Below the pieces are notes generated by a model. It was not told where the DNA came from. It did not search any database and worked only from the letters and a program-made list of their open reading frames with translations. DNA of 64,000 nt from Allopusillimonas sp008369125 (GTDB lineage: Bacteria; Pseudomonadota; Gammaproteobacteria; Burkholderiales; Burkholderiaceae_B): assembly GCF_008369125.1 (NCBI RefSeq), contig NZ_VOAY01000001.1:1426001-1490000 (forward strand), read 5' to 3'. The position numbers were made by a program, and so were the translations under genes. This document shows, in pieces, positions 9,907-19,162 of this stretch. Numbering within the stretch: position 1 is the stretch's first letter; every line of letters starts with the position of its first letter.

Positions 9907-10923
9907 TCAGTAATTAACACGCACTGTTACCACGTCTCTGTAGCTATCAGCAGCGAAATTAGTTGAGGGAACACGACCATAAGCTCTATAAGACTGATTC
10001 AGGCCAGTTCCAGTGCCGGCCAAAGTATTCACGCCAATTTGGCTGCCCCATTGCTTCCCCGTGCTGATTACATCGCGGTAAAGTTGATAGGGGACCTTGT
10101 CGGTGTTGCCAGATATCCCCCCTAAAGATGACATTAGTCCGGCACCAGTGGAACTATTATTGGATGGGTGTAGAGCAATATTGTAGGGCGTGCCGGGAGT
10201 GCAGTTAACGAAAATGTCGCTCTGCGCATCAACGTTTGTGGCGAGCACTGGGTGCTGAACCACTCCGAAATTCATATCTGATGCGTCCACATTGCAGGAC
10301 TTGCTAATAACTGCTGTAACCTGAAATGGGAAATTCCCATCGTTATCTACGCCGCAACTAGAAGGCACCGACAATGTTGCCGATTCCAGACTGATCTTCG
10401 TGTTGTTGCCGCTGAAATTGTTTTGAAAGTTTCCAGGTGCAATCGGCGCTTGACCCTGAATGATTCGGCCCTGCATCATAATGACACCACTACGTGTTAC
10501 GCCCGGGCCAACACCAGTCAACACGATCTCCACAGGAGCTGGTACCACCCCATTGTTTTTTGAACCCCAAATGGTATTGCCATCTGGCTGGAATAATTGG
10601 AACTGGAGTACATTACTCGAACTGCCGATCATCCGGCGTGGATTATAATTTCCTGCACCCTGACTTCCGTCACCGATGCTGAAACAGACTCGAGCATTTC
10701 GGGTTAAAGCGACTCCCGTATTTTTGCACTGATAACTCAAGGTCGCGGTAGAGGTTAGTCCAACGTTGTTTGCCAAGTCGACATCGCTAAACGTCATTGA
10801 AGACATCGTCGCGTTACATGAGAAATTAATTGCGCAGGCTAAGCCTGGCATCGAAGCCATCCCAATGGCAATAAGCATCTTCGCAAGTGCGTTGGAGGCT
10901 TGGGCGAGATATGAGACAGTCAT
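9907..10923 (-). CDS. Archaic chaperone-usher pilus tip adhesin (CsuE-like)
   Basis: A secreted two-domain pilin/adhesin of the spore coat protein U (SCPU) family, expected to sit at the pilus tip. The start is taken at 10923, where ATGA overlaps the usher stop; an in-frame ATG 24 bases upstream would lengthen the signal peptide unnaturally. A signal peptide ends near ...LACA. Two SCPU-like domains follow, roughly residues 32-190 and 195-338, each with paired cysteines. The second carries the typical NCTPGTPYNIAL core and the terminal DVVTVRVNY beta-strand. Two-domain SCPU proteins at the 3' end of such operons are the tip subunits in the Csu system. It is the last gene of a tightly coupled four-gene operon. 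Confidence 0.87.
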   Translation of the reverse strand: MTVSYLAQASNALAKMLIAIGMASMPGLACAINFSCNATMSSMTFSDVDLANNVGLTSTATLSYQCKNTGVALTRNARVCFSIGDGSQGAGNYNPRRMIGSSSNVLQFQLFQPDGNTIWGSKNNGVVPAPVEIVLTGVGPGVTRSGVIMMQGRIIQGQAPIAPGNFQNNFSGNNTKISLESATLSVPSSCGVDNDGNFPFQVTAVISKSCNVDASDMNFGVVQHPVLATNVDAQSDIFVNCTPGTPYNIALHPSNNSSTGAGLMSSLGGISGNTDKVPYQLYRDVISTGKQWGSQIGVNTLAGTGTGLNQSYRAYGRVPSTNFAADSYRDVVTVRVNY

Positions 10924-13385
10924 GGCATTACCTCTAAAGGCGTACACGTGTAGGGACCTAGCGATGCTACACTTCGCCCTTGCCCAGTATAAGAAAAATC
11001 AACTTTGCATCTACCGACGGAATGCGCCTCCGATGTTTCTGCATCGTTCTCTGGCTGAATGTCTATCTGCAGCGTATTCTCATTCCGAAGATTCTCAAGA
11101 TAGACCAAGCCATCGAAACCCACCATAGACACTTCACCGGTTTTTAGCGCACGCACTGGTGAGCCAACTGGCAAAGGTGTACCGTCAGGTCCGTGCACGG
11201 TTATGGACGCGGCCCTTACCTGCTTTATCTCAAAACGTACCATCGTACCTGCACCAAAAGTTGGTGTAGAGTTGGCCGTCACTTTATCTATATGAAAATC
11301 TGCCGGCAAAGACAGTGCGTCGATGCCAATTTTGTTCCGCTGATAGGCATGGATAGGCGTAACCAGTAAATATCCCATGTCGTTGGTAAGACCAACAGGG
11401 CGATTGCCTACCAACACAGGCACATCAGCGACACCCGAGGTTGAGACAACTGCAAAACCGTCGTCAACCCGCCTGCTGGCGAAAGTCTGTCCGCCCATAA
11501 ATACGACTGCACCAGTAGCGCCTCCGTATACCTGACGCAAATCGCCAACGCTCAGTGCTCCTGCTGTCGCTCGTCCGTATCGACCCATATACTCTGCCTG
11601 GCCTTGACCGCCGCTCTGCTGGTCAGCATTTCGAGCGTTCACTCGCCAGCCCCAGCCACCTTCAGAGGGTGTCGTTTTGTTGGCGTCGAGTGTGAGTGCA
11701 TTAGTATCGCCATCGCGTTGAGCGCCAGCGCTCATGGAGATGTCACCGTCTAGCGAAATGGTCAAGCCCAGATAGACGCTACGATCTCGACGACGATCAA
11801 GGTTCTGATTCACGTTCAGGCTGAGTGAGGCTCGTTGGCCCAAAGACTTAAACCAGAAGAGGTTGCCGTAACGGAGCGCCTCCTCCCCTTGATACTGAAG
11901 CTTCAAATAACTCAGGCCCGTATTTCCGAGCACAGGATGCGAGAATCCCATGTGAGCTCGCATCTGGCTACGAATATTTTTAGCGTCATATAAAGAAGGC
12001 ACATCGCGATAATTGTCATTCGAGCCCAAGGCATTAATGCCTGCATTCAAGCTTGACCCAGACCAATCGTACCCTGCACTCCACTGCGTGCCTTGACGGT
12101 GCTCGTAGCGACTGCTCGTCAGAGAACCAGAAAACACGCCCAACTGTCCTGGGGCCCATACACCGCCTAGACCAGCATTGACTAAACCTCGTGTGCTCTC
12201 AAAATGGGTTTCTGCCGTGAACGTTTGACTCAAGCCGTGACGTAGCGTGCCACTGACTGCAGGATCCGATCCATAGCTAAAGGACTTTAAACCATACTGC
12301 TTTCTAACCGCACCAAGCTCCACACTCCAATCCGTCAGTCCTTGTTTCAAGAGCCTCTGAGTATCGTAAAGTGAAAAATCAAGCGTCTGCATTCTACCCA
12401 GCGCATCAGTCATAACGATTTGTGCGTTACCTGCTCCCGATATGCCAGGCATAGCATTAAGCTGAAAAGGACCTGCCGGCACCTGACCGCTGTATTGTTT
12501 TAACCCGTTTACGAAAAGCTCAATATCCGAGGGCACAGTCGCGGAGCCAAATAACTCAGGTAGCGGCGTAGTGATCCGATAGGGCTGCAGGTTAAAGTTG
12601 CGCCCAAATTGTATGCCCCCGATTCGCGTAGATCTGGTCCAGTTCAAAGAACGGGTATAAGTGTCTCCGGCGGTGAATGTAAGCATACTCTTTTGAAGAG
12701 ACGTGCTAACCGACGTATCCAGTCTTACCGTGTTTACGCCCGAATACTGAGGCACTCCGTGCAAACTTTGAACTAGCGATGTCGAACTTGCTACGGTGTT
12801 GCCGGCAAACGCCCTAATCTCAGAAAATAGACTCAAGCTACTAACATGGTCGCTTTGCCGCATGCCGTACAAATCGTAATTCAACAGCGCGCCAGGCGAC
12901 GCGCTGGCTGGCGTGTACTCGGCATCCTGCAATCCGGCCGTCGTCAGAGGCAAAGCTAAGTTTTCCATGCTCCCTTCAACAAAGAGACGCTGGTACTCCT
13001 CATCGTAACGAGCAGTGATACCATCGAGCCCATTAATTCGTACAGGCACATCACCTTCTTGCATTGACCGAATGCCGATATCTTTAAGCACTTTGGGTAG
13101 AACCCATAGCTCGCTTTCACGAAAAGTAAATGGGTAGATGCCACGCGGCGTCTGATTTACATATACGTCTATATAAAGGTCGATACTGGACGGGATCTTA
13201 GGCGATCCCGCCAAAGCCACCGACGTAACGGAAGGTATATGGCGCTTTATGACTTCGGGTGGGGGAGGTAGTGATGCCGACTTAACAGGAAGGGAAAAAG
13301 CAGATAAGAGGGCCGCTAAGGTCAGACCAACATGCTCACTGGGCCGTGTTTTCCGAAAGTTGAATGCCTCGCGTAATAACGCCAT
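10920..13385 (-). CDS. Outer-membrane usher of archaic chaperone-usher pilus (CsuD-like)
   Basis: The pore through which chaperone-bound pilins are threaded and assembled at the outer membrane. The 821-residue length fits ushers. After a signal region come an N-terminal domain (IDLYIDVYVN... and FRESELWVL), a long 24-strand barrel region with a plug containing the ELFVNGLKQYSGQVPAGPF motif near residue 285, and C-terminal domains with GNRPVGLTNDMGYLLVTPIH near residue 665. Cysteines near the end (CKVDFSYTGQG, YTCTPLEVM) are also typical. The first ATG lies 50 bp inside the upstream chaperone gene, and the 3' end overlaps the adhesin by ATGA. The reading frame is complete. Confidence 0.93.
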   Translation of the reverse strand: MALLREAFNFRKTRPSEHVGLTLAALLSAFSLPVKSASLPPPPEVIKRHIPSVTSVALAGSPKIPSSIDLYIDVYVNQTPRGIYPFTFRESELWVLPKVLKDIGIRSMQEGDVPVRINGLDGITARYDEEYQRLFVEGSMENLALPLTTAGLQDAEYTPASASPGALLNYDLYGMRQSDHVSSLSLFSEIRAFAGNTVASSTSLVQSLHGVPQYSGVNTVRLDTSVSTSLQKSMLTFTAGDTYTRSLNWTRSTRIGGIQFGRNFNLQPYRITTPLPELFGSATVPSDIELFVNGLKQYSGQVPAGPFQLNAMPGISGAGNAQIVMTDALGRMQTLDFSLYDTQRLLKQGLTDWSVELGAVRKQYGLKSFSYGSDPAVSGTLRHGLSQTFTAETHFESTRGLVNAGLGGVWAPGQLGVFSGSLTSSRYEHRQGTQWSAGYDWSGSSLNAGINALGSNDNYRDVPSLYDAKNIRSQMRAHMGFSHPVLGNTGLSYLKLQYQGEEALRYGNLFWFKSLGQRASLSLNVNQNLDRRRDRSVYLGLTISLDGDISMSAGAQRDGDTNALTLDANKTTPSEGGWGWRVNARNADQQSGGQGQAEYMGRYGRATAGALSVGDLRQVYGGATGAVVFMGGQTFASRRVDDGFAVVSTSGVADVPVLVGNRPVGLTNDMGYLLVTPIHAYQRNKIGIDALSLPADFHIDKVTANSTPTFGAGTMVRFEIKQVRAASITVHGPDGTPLPVGSPVRALKTGEVSMVGFDGLVYLENLRNENTLQIDIQPENDAETSEAHSVGRCKVDFSYTGQGRSVASLGPYTCTPLEVMP

Positions 13386-14154
13386 TGAGCAGTGTCTCTA
13401 TTTTATTTTGGGCTACCGCTGATGGCATTGCAAAAGGTATGCGCCAGCGCATGGTTGAGCCCGGCAACACATATCCGAGTAATCCGCGTTGCACTTCAAG
13501 GGTTTTGCCGGTCGTGGTGACTAGCTTTACGTCGGCGAGCTGGGCATGTATTGTTCCCGTGTTACTCACTACTAACATCTGAGTGCCAGCTAGGTTCTGA
13601 ACGCGCCAGCGAAGCGTCGGCTTTATTGGCGGGGCACTGACTGCAGACACAAAAACCGGAACTGAATACTGCATAACGAACTTGAGGCTTTTGGAACGGC
13701 TCGCTACAGGCAGTTCATCAATAATAAGACGATATGACTTTTCCTGATTCTCTGGAGACATATCCATTGCTGCTGCGCCCGAAGCTCGTGAGTCTACATC
13801 GCTCTGTGTCAAGTTTAAACGACCAGCGCGCATCACTCTAACCATGCGGCGCTGGCCAGGCTCCAGCTTTATAAAGGGCGGGCTTATTAGTAGGTCCGTC
13901 GTTTCTTTGTACTGATCCTGATCATCTTGTTGTGACCACTCGAATGAACGGATCTGGGCGTGAATGGCGTCGTTTCCTGTATTGCTAAGCCACAAACTCA
14001 CTGCAGCTTGCTTCGGAAGCATCGTTACGGAAACCGGAGCAACCTGCAGCGTGGCGGCATTAGCAAACTGCCCCCCTGAAAACAGCAAGAGAAACGTTAC
14101 CGTAAGACTTCCTCCCCAAAGCTTCAGAAAGTGCGACAAGCTGATCGCGCTCAA
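13336..14154 (-). CDS. Periplasmic pilus-assembly chaperone (CsuC/PapD-like)
   Basis: A PapD-fold chaperone that holds pilin subunits in the periplasm by donor-strand complementation. A signal peptide (about residues 1-33, ending GGQFANA) is followed by an immunoglobulin-like domain with the pattern ATLQVAPVSVTMLPKQAAVSLWLSN, the ISPPFIKLEPGQRRMVRVMR block (the basic cleft strand), and YRLIIDELP. The start codon is TTG at 14154, overlapping the pilin stop as TTGA. This is translational coupling with an unusual start, supported by the well-formed signal peptide that begins exactly there. It lies second in the pilus operon. Confidence 0.92.
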   Translation of the reverse strand: MSAISLSHFLKLWGGSLTVTFLLLFSGGQFANAATLQVAPVSVTMLPKQAAVSLWLSNTGNDAIHAQIRSFEWSQQDDQDQYKETTDLLISPPFIKLEPGQRRMVRVMRAGRLNLTQSDVDSRASGAAAMDMSPENQEKSYRLIIDELPVASRSKSLKFVMQYSVPVFVSAVSAPPIKPTLRWRVQNLAGTQMLVVSNTGTIHAQLADVKLVTTTGKTLEVQRGLLGYVLPGSTMRWRIPFAMPSAVAQNKIETLLNGVITRGIQLSENTAQ

Positions 14155-14657
14155 TAAGCAACCGAGATAGTAACTAAGTCAGAATAGGTATCAGGCTCGT
14201 TAATATATTCTGTCGCGAGCACCGTGGCATAAACAGTGTGAGTTTGTGCAGAGCCGTCACCTGTAGCGGCAACGGTATTCGTACCAACAGAATTTCCCCA
14301 CGGGGTACTTGCGACAGCCTGATACAGATTGTAATTTACCAGGTCCGGACTAGATGTTCCGGCCATTTCACCAGCACCCGTTGTGTCGAGATTTGAGGGC
14401 GTCATAGCAATCGTATACGGTGTCAACTTAGTGCACGTTACTGTAAACGCGCTATTTCCTGTCACATCGGCGTTGCCCTGATATTGTGTCCCTAATGCGA
14501 TATCGGGCCCGGCGACGACGGTGCAACTTTTTGCTAATGTAATATTAACGTTGAAGGTTGCCGTAGCCGGGTTCACAGCTTGAGACCATGCGGCGGTGGA
14601 GGCCGTCAGAGTAATTACAGTTGCAGCGCAAATGGCATTAATTTTTAAGTTTTTCAT
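14151..14657 (-). CDS. Major SCPU-domain pilin (CsuA/B-like)
   Basis: A 168-residue exported single-domain SCPU protein, first in the operon and so probably the major rod subunit. The chosen start MKNLKINAICAATVITLTA gives a standard signal peptide ending ...AAWSQA. The mature domain has the first Cys in LAKSCTVVAG, the second in FTVTCTKLTPYTIAM, and the closing strand YSDLVTISVAY. No strong Shine-Dalgarno sequence is seen, and an ATG nine bases upstream is possible. The 500 bp upstream are very A+T-rich, which often marks silenced, horizontally acquired surface-structure operons. Confidence 0.88.
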   Translation of the reverse strand: MKNLKINAICAATVITLTASTAAWSQAVNPATATFNVNITLAKSCTVVAGPDIALGTQYQGNADVTGNSAFTVTCTKLTPYTIAMTPSNLDTTGAGEMAGTSSPDLVNYNLYQAVASTPWGNSVGTNTVAATGDGSAQTHTVYATVLATEYINEPDTYSDLVTISVAY

Positions 14658-15059
14658 ATGGTTCATTATTGTTGAGACGCTACAAAATGAGCAACTCTGC
14701 ATAAGGCAATTGGAGTTGGACAATCGACATTGTCTGGGATTTGAAACAATAAAGATAGGCCAACTCTGTGATTCGTGAGGGTGTATTCGTTTAAATCAAT
14801 GATCGCTATCATAGAAAATCAGATTAACCGATGTCGTTTTATCAAATTTAGTTCGTGACTTAAATTAAAATACACTTTTACTTCATTAACTTAGATGAAA
14901 AAAGGCAATTTCTCCTGTAATTCGACGCCGTAAAATTTGTTTTATAATTTTGTTTCATAATGACACATTTAATTACTATGGGTTTTCTCCAATATGTTGT
15001 TAACACTACATAATGTTACTTGCACGTTCTAGTTAAATTGTAAAAAAAGGGGCACGAAA
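14658..15059. promoter_or_regulatory. A+T-rich upstream region of pilus operon
   Basis: About 400 bp without a credible gene, clearly richer in A and T than the surrounding sequence (for example around 14865-14960). It must hold the pilus promoter. The base composition suggests a nucleoid-protein (H-NS/MvaT-like) silencing region, which is an inference from composition only. No specific promoter can be assigned with confidence. Confidence 0.45.
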
Positions 15060-15125
15060 TGTCGGATCAACAACGGAGAGGGAAATACACGGTGGAATTT
15101 AACTGTATTACTCCAGACCTCACCT
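15060..15125 (+). pseudogene. Possible IS3-family orfA 5' remnant
   Basis: A 22-codon frame starting MSDQQRRGKYTVEF resembles the first residues of IS3-group OrfA proteins (MSDxxRRGKYTxEF), then diverges and stops at TGA. There is a GGGG-containing upstream sequence. No inverted repeats or downstream transposase sequence were recognised, so it is at best a stub left by a deletion. Confidence 0.35.
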
Positions 15126-15281
15126 GACAAACACTGTTCGATCTGTCATGCAGAAAACGACCTCGAGCGGGCTCCCAGCATCTGAGAATGCGGTCGCTGG
15201 CTCTGGATCCTGATAGACCCTCAGAGCAGCCCATTCAACTTACCCAGCTGGGTGCCTCTGCGGAAAGAAGTCAATCAAAGA

Positions 15282-15317
15282 AACACTGTTCGAGTTGATT
15301 TCAACTCGAACAGTGTT
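15282..15317. repeat. Perfect 17-bp hairpin beyond the oxidoreductase gene
   Basis: Bases 15282-15298 and 15301-15317 are perfect inverted repeats with a 2-nt loop. The arm core AACACTGTTCGA appears a third time at 15130-15141. It lies 56 bp past the stop of the oxidoreductase gene on the minus strand. There is no convincing T-run, so a protein-binding palindrome or mobile-element end is as likely as a terminator. Confidence 0.55.
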
Positions 15318-15372
15318 CTCATTGCGCGATTTTGAACCACAAGAGATGCTTTCGCGGTATCTACATCTTATT

Positions 15373-17292
15373 TCAAAGCGCATTCGCTGCGTCATATGCG
15401 GTTTTGGTTGCGTGTGAAATATCGGCCACGTCGCGGCAGTCGCCGACCATGACGACCTTTATGCCTTGGTTAATCAGCCCCTCAGTCTGGAATGCGACAG
15501 GGCGAGCGCCGGTGGCGATTACGACACTGTCGCAGGGTATTTTTACAACTCTGCCGTCCTTATCCGTGCAGATCAATTGACCAATGGCAACTTCCAGCAC
15601 CTTGTGTCCCGTGTATTGCTCTACGCCGAATCTTTTGTAATTTTCGAGCATCGTTGGTAAAACAGTGGTACTCATGCCGCTTGCAATCTGTCCCTGCATT
15701 TCCACAATTGATACCTTGTAACCCTCCGCACCAAGAAGTTCCGCCGTCTCGCAACCGACCACGCCACCGCCGACAACTGCCACGCGTCCGGACACGTCCT
15801 GCGCTCCTGCAAGCACCTTCCACGCATCACGTACGTTCGGGCCGTCGACGCCGGGGATAGGGGGTGTGAAGCTCGACGCGCCAACCGCCAGGATCACGAC
15901 GTCGGGCGCCAATGCGAGCACGCCTTCCTGGGTGGCTGTTTCGCCCAGGCGCAGCACCACGCCCGCGAAGCGGACCGCGTGCACAAGATCTTCTGTGGCG
16001 CGGCGTATTTCTATCTTTCGCGGCGGCACGTCGGCGATGTTCAACTGCCCGCCCAGCCGGGCTTCTTTTTCGAACAGCGTGACGCTGTGCCCCTTTTTCG
16101 CAGCGACTCTCGCAGCCTCAAGCCCTGCAGGGCCGCCTCCGATGATCACTACGTTTTTCGCTGTCTTCGCGGGTGTGACGATGCGGGTCTCCTCAAAGCC
16201 GTTCTCGGGATTGACCACGCAGGCGATGAACCCGCGGTTTAGGACAGCGTCGACGCAGCCCTCGTTGCACGAAATGCACCGGACGATGTCCAAGGCCTTT
16301 CCTGCAGCGGCCTTGTTCGCCCAGTAGGGGTCGGCCAATAGCGCACGGCCAATCCCGATCATGTCGGCCTTGTTGGATTGCAGCACACCCTCTCCCATTT
16401 CGGGGTCGATGATGCGCCCAGACGTACTGACGGGGATAGAGACGGCCTCTTTCACCGCGCCGGTGATATCCGCAAAGAAGCAGTAGGGCTGAACACCCAT
16501 CGGCGGGATCGTGTCTGCCATGTTGCCAGTATGGTTTGCCTGCCCCACATGCAACATGTCGACGCCAGCTTCCTCAAGCCATTTCGCGAATTGCGGCGCG
16601 TCGACCTCATCAACGCCGCCTTTGCCGCGCTCTGGCGTGACGACGGACAATTTGTAGTCGAGGATCATGGTCGGCACGGCCCTTTTAAGCGCACGCACCA
16701 GCAGCAATGCAAAACGCGTGCGGTTCTGGAGAGAGCCGCCGTATCTATCTGCCCGCTGGTTCATCTGCGTGCTGCACAGTGCACCTACAAGCCTGTCGCC
16801 ATGGACCTGAACAACGTCCACACCCGCTTTCTGCGCGCGCACCGCACAGGCGCACATCTTGTCGATGATTTGCATCAGGGTGGCTTCGGACACGTCATTC
16901 ACGAAATTATGCATGTCGTGGTGCAGTTGAGTGCGCACGTTATCCATTTCGCCATTGTCAAACAGCGCGTTGAGGGCATCAACGTCATACTCGGGATAAA
17001 AAATCTGCACGCCGAGCTTTGCGCCATATGCATGCACGTTATCCGCGAGTAAGCGGAAGCTTTTGATCTGGCTGTCGTTAAAAAGTTTGGGTGTGGGAGC
17101 AAAACTGCGTATAGGTGCTACATCGCCCAGAACAATATAGCCCGTGCCGCCCTCGGCAAGACGCGTGTAAAACGCTCTGCTCTGTGCACTGATGCTGCCG
17201 TCCTTCGCTTCATATCCTGTGGTGAGCGGGGGAAACATTACGCGATTCTTAAAAGTGATACCACCGATGCTGATCGGCTCCAGTAGCTTCAT
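15373..17292 (-). CDS. Old-yellow-enzyme / FeS / FAD oxidoreductase (2-enoate or 2,4-dienoyl-CoA reductase type)
   Basis: A 639-residue NADH:flavin oxidoreductase that should reduce an activated C=C bond of an unknown substrate. The FMN-binding TIM barrel occupies about residues 1-330 (ISIGGITFKNRVMFPPLTT, RADRYGGSLQNRTRFALL, IGIGRALLADPYW). Four cysteines near residues 339, 342, 346 and 358 (CISCNEGC then C) fit the 4Fe-4S site. A Rossmann FAD motif (IIGGGPAGLEAARVAAKKGH, about 383-402) and an NAD-binding motif (VVGGGVVGCETAELL, about 505-520) follow. The barrel helix reads VHGDRLVGALCS, where many relatives have HGAHGYLLxQF, so active-site residues differ and substrate preference cannot be read. 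It stands alone, probably as island cargo. Confidence 0.9.
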   Translation of the reverse strand: MKLLEPISIGGITFKNRVMFPPLTTGYEAKDGSISAQSRAFYTRLAEGGTGYIVLGDVAPIRSFAPTPKLFNDSQIKSFRLLADNVHAYGAKLGVQIFYPEYDVDALNALFDNGEMDNVRTQLHHDMHNFVNDVSEATLMQIIDKMCACAVRAQKAGVDVVQVHGDRLVGALCSTQMNQRADRYGGSLQNRTRFALLLVRALKRAVPTMILDYKLSVVTPERGKGGVDEVDAPQFAKWLEEAGVDMLHVGQANHTGNMADTIPPMGVQPYCFFADITGAVKEAVSIPVSTSGRIIDPEMGEGVLQSNKADMIGIGRALLADPYWANKAAAGKALDIVRCISCNEGCVDAVLNRGFIACVVNPENGFEETRIVTPAKTAKNVVIIGGGPAGLEAARVAAKKGHSVTLFEKEARLGGQLNIADVPPRKIEIRRATEDLVHAVRFAGVVLRLGETATQEGVLALAPDVVILAVGASSFTPPIPGVDGPNVRDAWKVLAGAQDVSGRVAVVGGGVVGCETAELLGAEGYKVSIVEMQGQIASGMSTTVLPTMLENYKRFGVEQYTGHKVLEVAIGQLICTDKDGRVVKIPCDSVVIATGARPVAFQTEGLINQGIKVVMVGDCRDVADISHATKTAYDAANAL

Positions 17293-17412
17293 TACGAATT
17301 ACCTTCTTTGGTTAATCTGAAGAGGATGTGAGCACGATTGCGGGGAACCGTCCCTTTCAATGTGCCGAGAGCTGCCCTCTGGCAACATCCATCTTAATCA
17401 GTAGCCAAACTT

Positions 17413-17431
17413 ACCTTAGCAAAGCTAAGGT
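17413..17431. promoter_or_regulatory. Palindrome upstream of oxidoreductase, possible operator
   Basis: ACCTTAGC-AAA-GCTAAGGT is a perfect 8-bp inverted repeat with a 3-nt spacer, about 120 bp upstream of the oxidoreductase start. A 19-bp dyad of this type is typical of MerR- or LysR-class operators. No regulator gene adjoins it: the IS copy lies immediately beyond and may have replaced one. Confidence 0.45.
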
Positions 17432-17547
17432 GCATCGCTACTTCCAATGCCGGTGGTTTGTTTCGCTACTCGGCGGTCGCACCTTGTAGCCTGCTGGGCT
17501 GCCCCCACCAGCCGCTTTCGAGCGCAGACGCCAATGACTGCTTCTGG

Positions 17548-19162
17548 CCTATTGTGTTGAAAAACTCCCCGAAACGCACGCATTTTAGATATCTTAACGT
17601 TTAGTCGATAAACGGGAGGGCACCGCGATGATGGGTCAACAAACGGGCGTGCAGGATAGGCTCTTTTATTCCTTCAACCTTGATGATCACGTGCCCTCGA
17701 CGCACATGTTGCGTGGCATTGATCGCTTTTTTTGACCTGGGTGATTTGCGCAAGCATCTTGCCCCTTTTTATAGCCACACTGGTCGGCCATCGATTGATC
17801 CGGAATTGATGGTGCGTATGCTGGATGTGGGTTACTGCTTTGGCATTCGCTCTGAGCGTCGGCTGTGTGAAGAAGTTCATCTGAACCTGGCTTATCGTTG
17901 GTTCTGTCGCCTGGGGCCTGAAGATGCGGTGCCTGACCACTCAACCTTTTCCAAGAATCGACACGGTCGCTTTCGCGCTAGTGAGGCGTTACGTCATGTG
18001 TTCGAACCCGTCCTGCGCCGGTGCATGACCGAAGGCCTTGTGGCGGGTGAAGGATTCGCCATTGATGCAAGTGTCATCAAGGCTGACGCCAATCGAGCAC
18101 GTGGTATCCCCGGCACTGAAGCCATTGACTGGCGCCAAGGTGAGCAACAAAGCCGCGCGGTGCGCGAATACCTCGAAGCGTTGGAGGGAAGCAATCCAAC
18201 CGATGAGGACATCCTCACATCGACAAAACCGACAACACCTGCGAAGAACATTTCATTGACCGATCCCGCCGCGCGCTGGACCGCAGCACCAGGCGGTCCA
18301 GCTTTCTACGCCTACTCGACCAACTACCTGATTGATCTACAGGCGGGCTTTATCGTGGATGTGGAAGCGACCCCCGCCTATCGAACCCAAGAGGTGGAGT
18401 CGACCAAGATCATGGTGGATCGGGTCGCACAACGGTTCGGACTCAAGCCTCGCCGTTTGGTGGGTGATACAGCCTATGGAACGGGCCCTATGCTCGGATG
18501 GATGGTTCAGGAAAAAGGCATTGAGCCGCACGTTCCCGTTTGGGACAAAACCGAGCGCAAGGATGGTACTTTCTCAAGCAGTGACTTTGCTTGGAATGAA
18601 CAGGAAAACGAGTACCGTTGCCCAGAAGGACATGCATTACGCAGTGACAGGCGTGCATTCAAAAATCCACGCACACGCATCACCAAAGCGGACGCGATTA
18701 TCTACTGAGCCAGCCAATCTGATTGCACTACCTGCCCGCAGAAAGGCCAATGCTGTCCAAACACGCCAACGCGTAAAATCGCTCGCAGCGTCCATGAAGC
18801 CGAGCGGAATGTGGCTCGGGCCATCGCCGCAACGCCTGAGTACCAGCAATCACGCTGCGACAGAAAGAAGGTTGAGATGCTATTTGCTCACCTTAAGCGC
18901 ATCTTGAAGCTGGATCGTTTGCGACTACGAGGGCTCTCGGGGGCACAAGATGAGTTGTTGCTGGCGGCGACTGCGCAGAATTTACGACGAATGGCAAAGT
19001 GGTTGGTAACAAGCGATCAAAAGACACAAGAAATGCCCGCTTGAGGGTAAGGAAAGGACAGATTCCTGATGCAATCGCGTCGCGCTGGAAAACCAATCAG
19101 CCTAAAGCAACTTGAGCAGACCTATTTCTCAGCGTTCAAACCGAGTTTTTCAACACAATAGG
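17548..19162 (+). mobile_element. IS1182-like insertion sequence, inactivated
   Basis: The 1615-bp element is bounded by perfect 20-bp terminal inverted repeats at 17548-17567 and 19143-19162 (CCTATTGTGTTGAAAAACTC and its complement). It contains one transposase gene on the plus strand. Flanking bases show no clear target duplication. Intact ends with a broken transposase mean it could only move if a related enzyme acted in trans. Confidence 0.88.
17628..19044 (+). pseudogene. IS1182-family DDE transposase, frameshift plus nonsense
   Basis: The natural N-terminus starts at ATG 17628 (MMGQQTGVQDRLFYSFNLDD) and runs out of frame at a run of seven T (17727-17733). The rest continues one frame over from FDLGDLRKHLAPFYSHTGRP through VPDHSTFSKNRHGRF, GFAIDASVIKADANRARG and RRLVGDTAYGTGPMLGWM. 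A TGA at 18706-18708 then interrupts, after which the same frame resumes with SDCTTCPQKGQCCP and ends in VEMLFAHLKRILKLDRLRLR. The run of T could allow slippage, but the second stop makes a full product unlikely. Confidence 0.88.
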
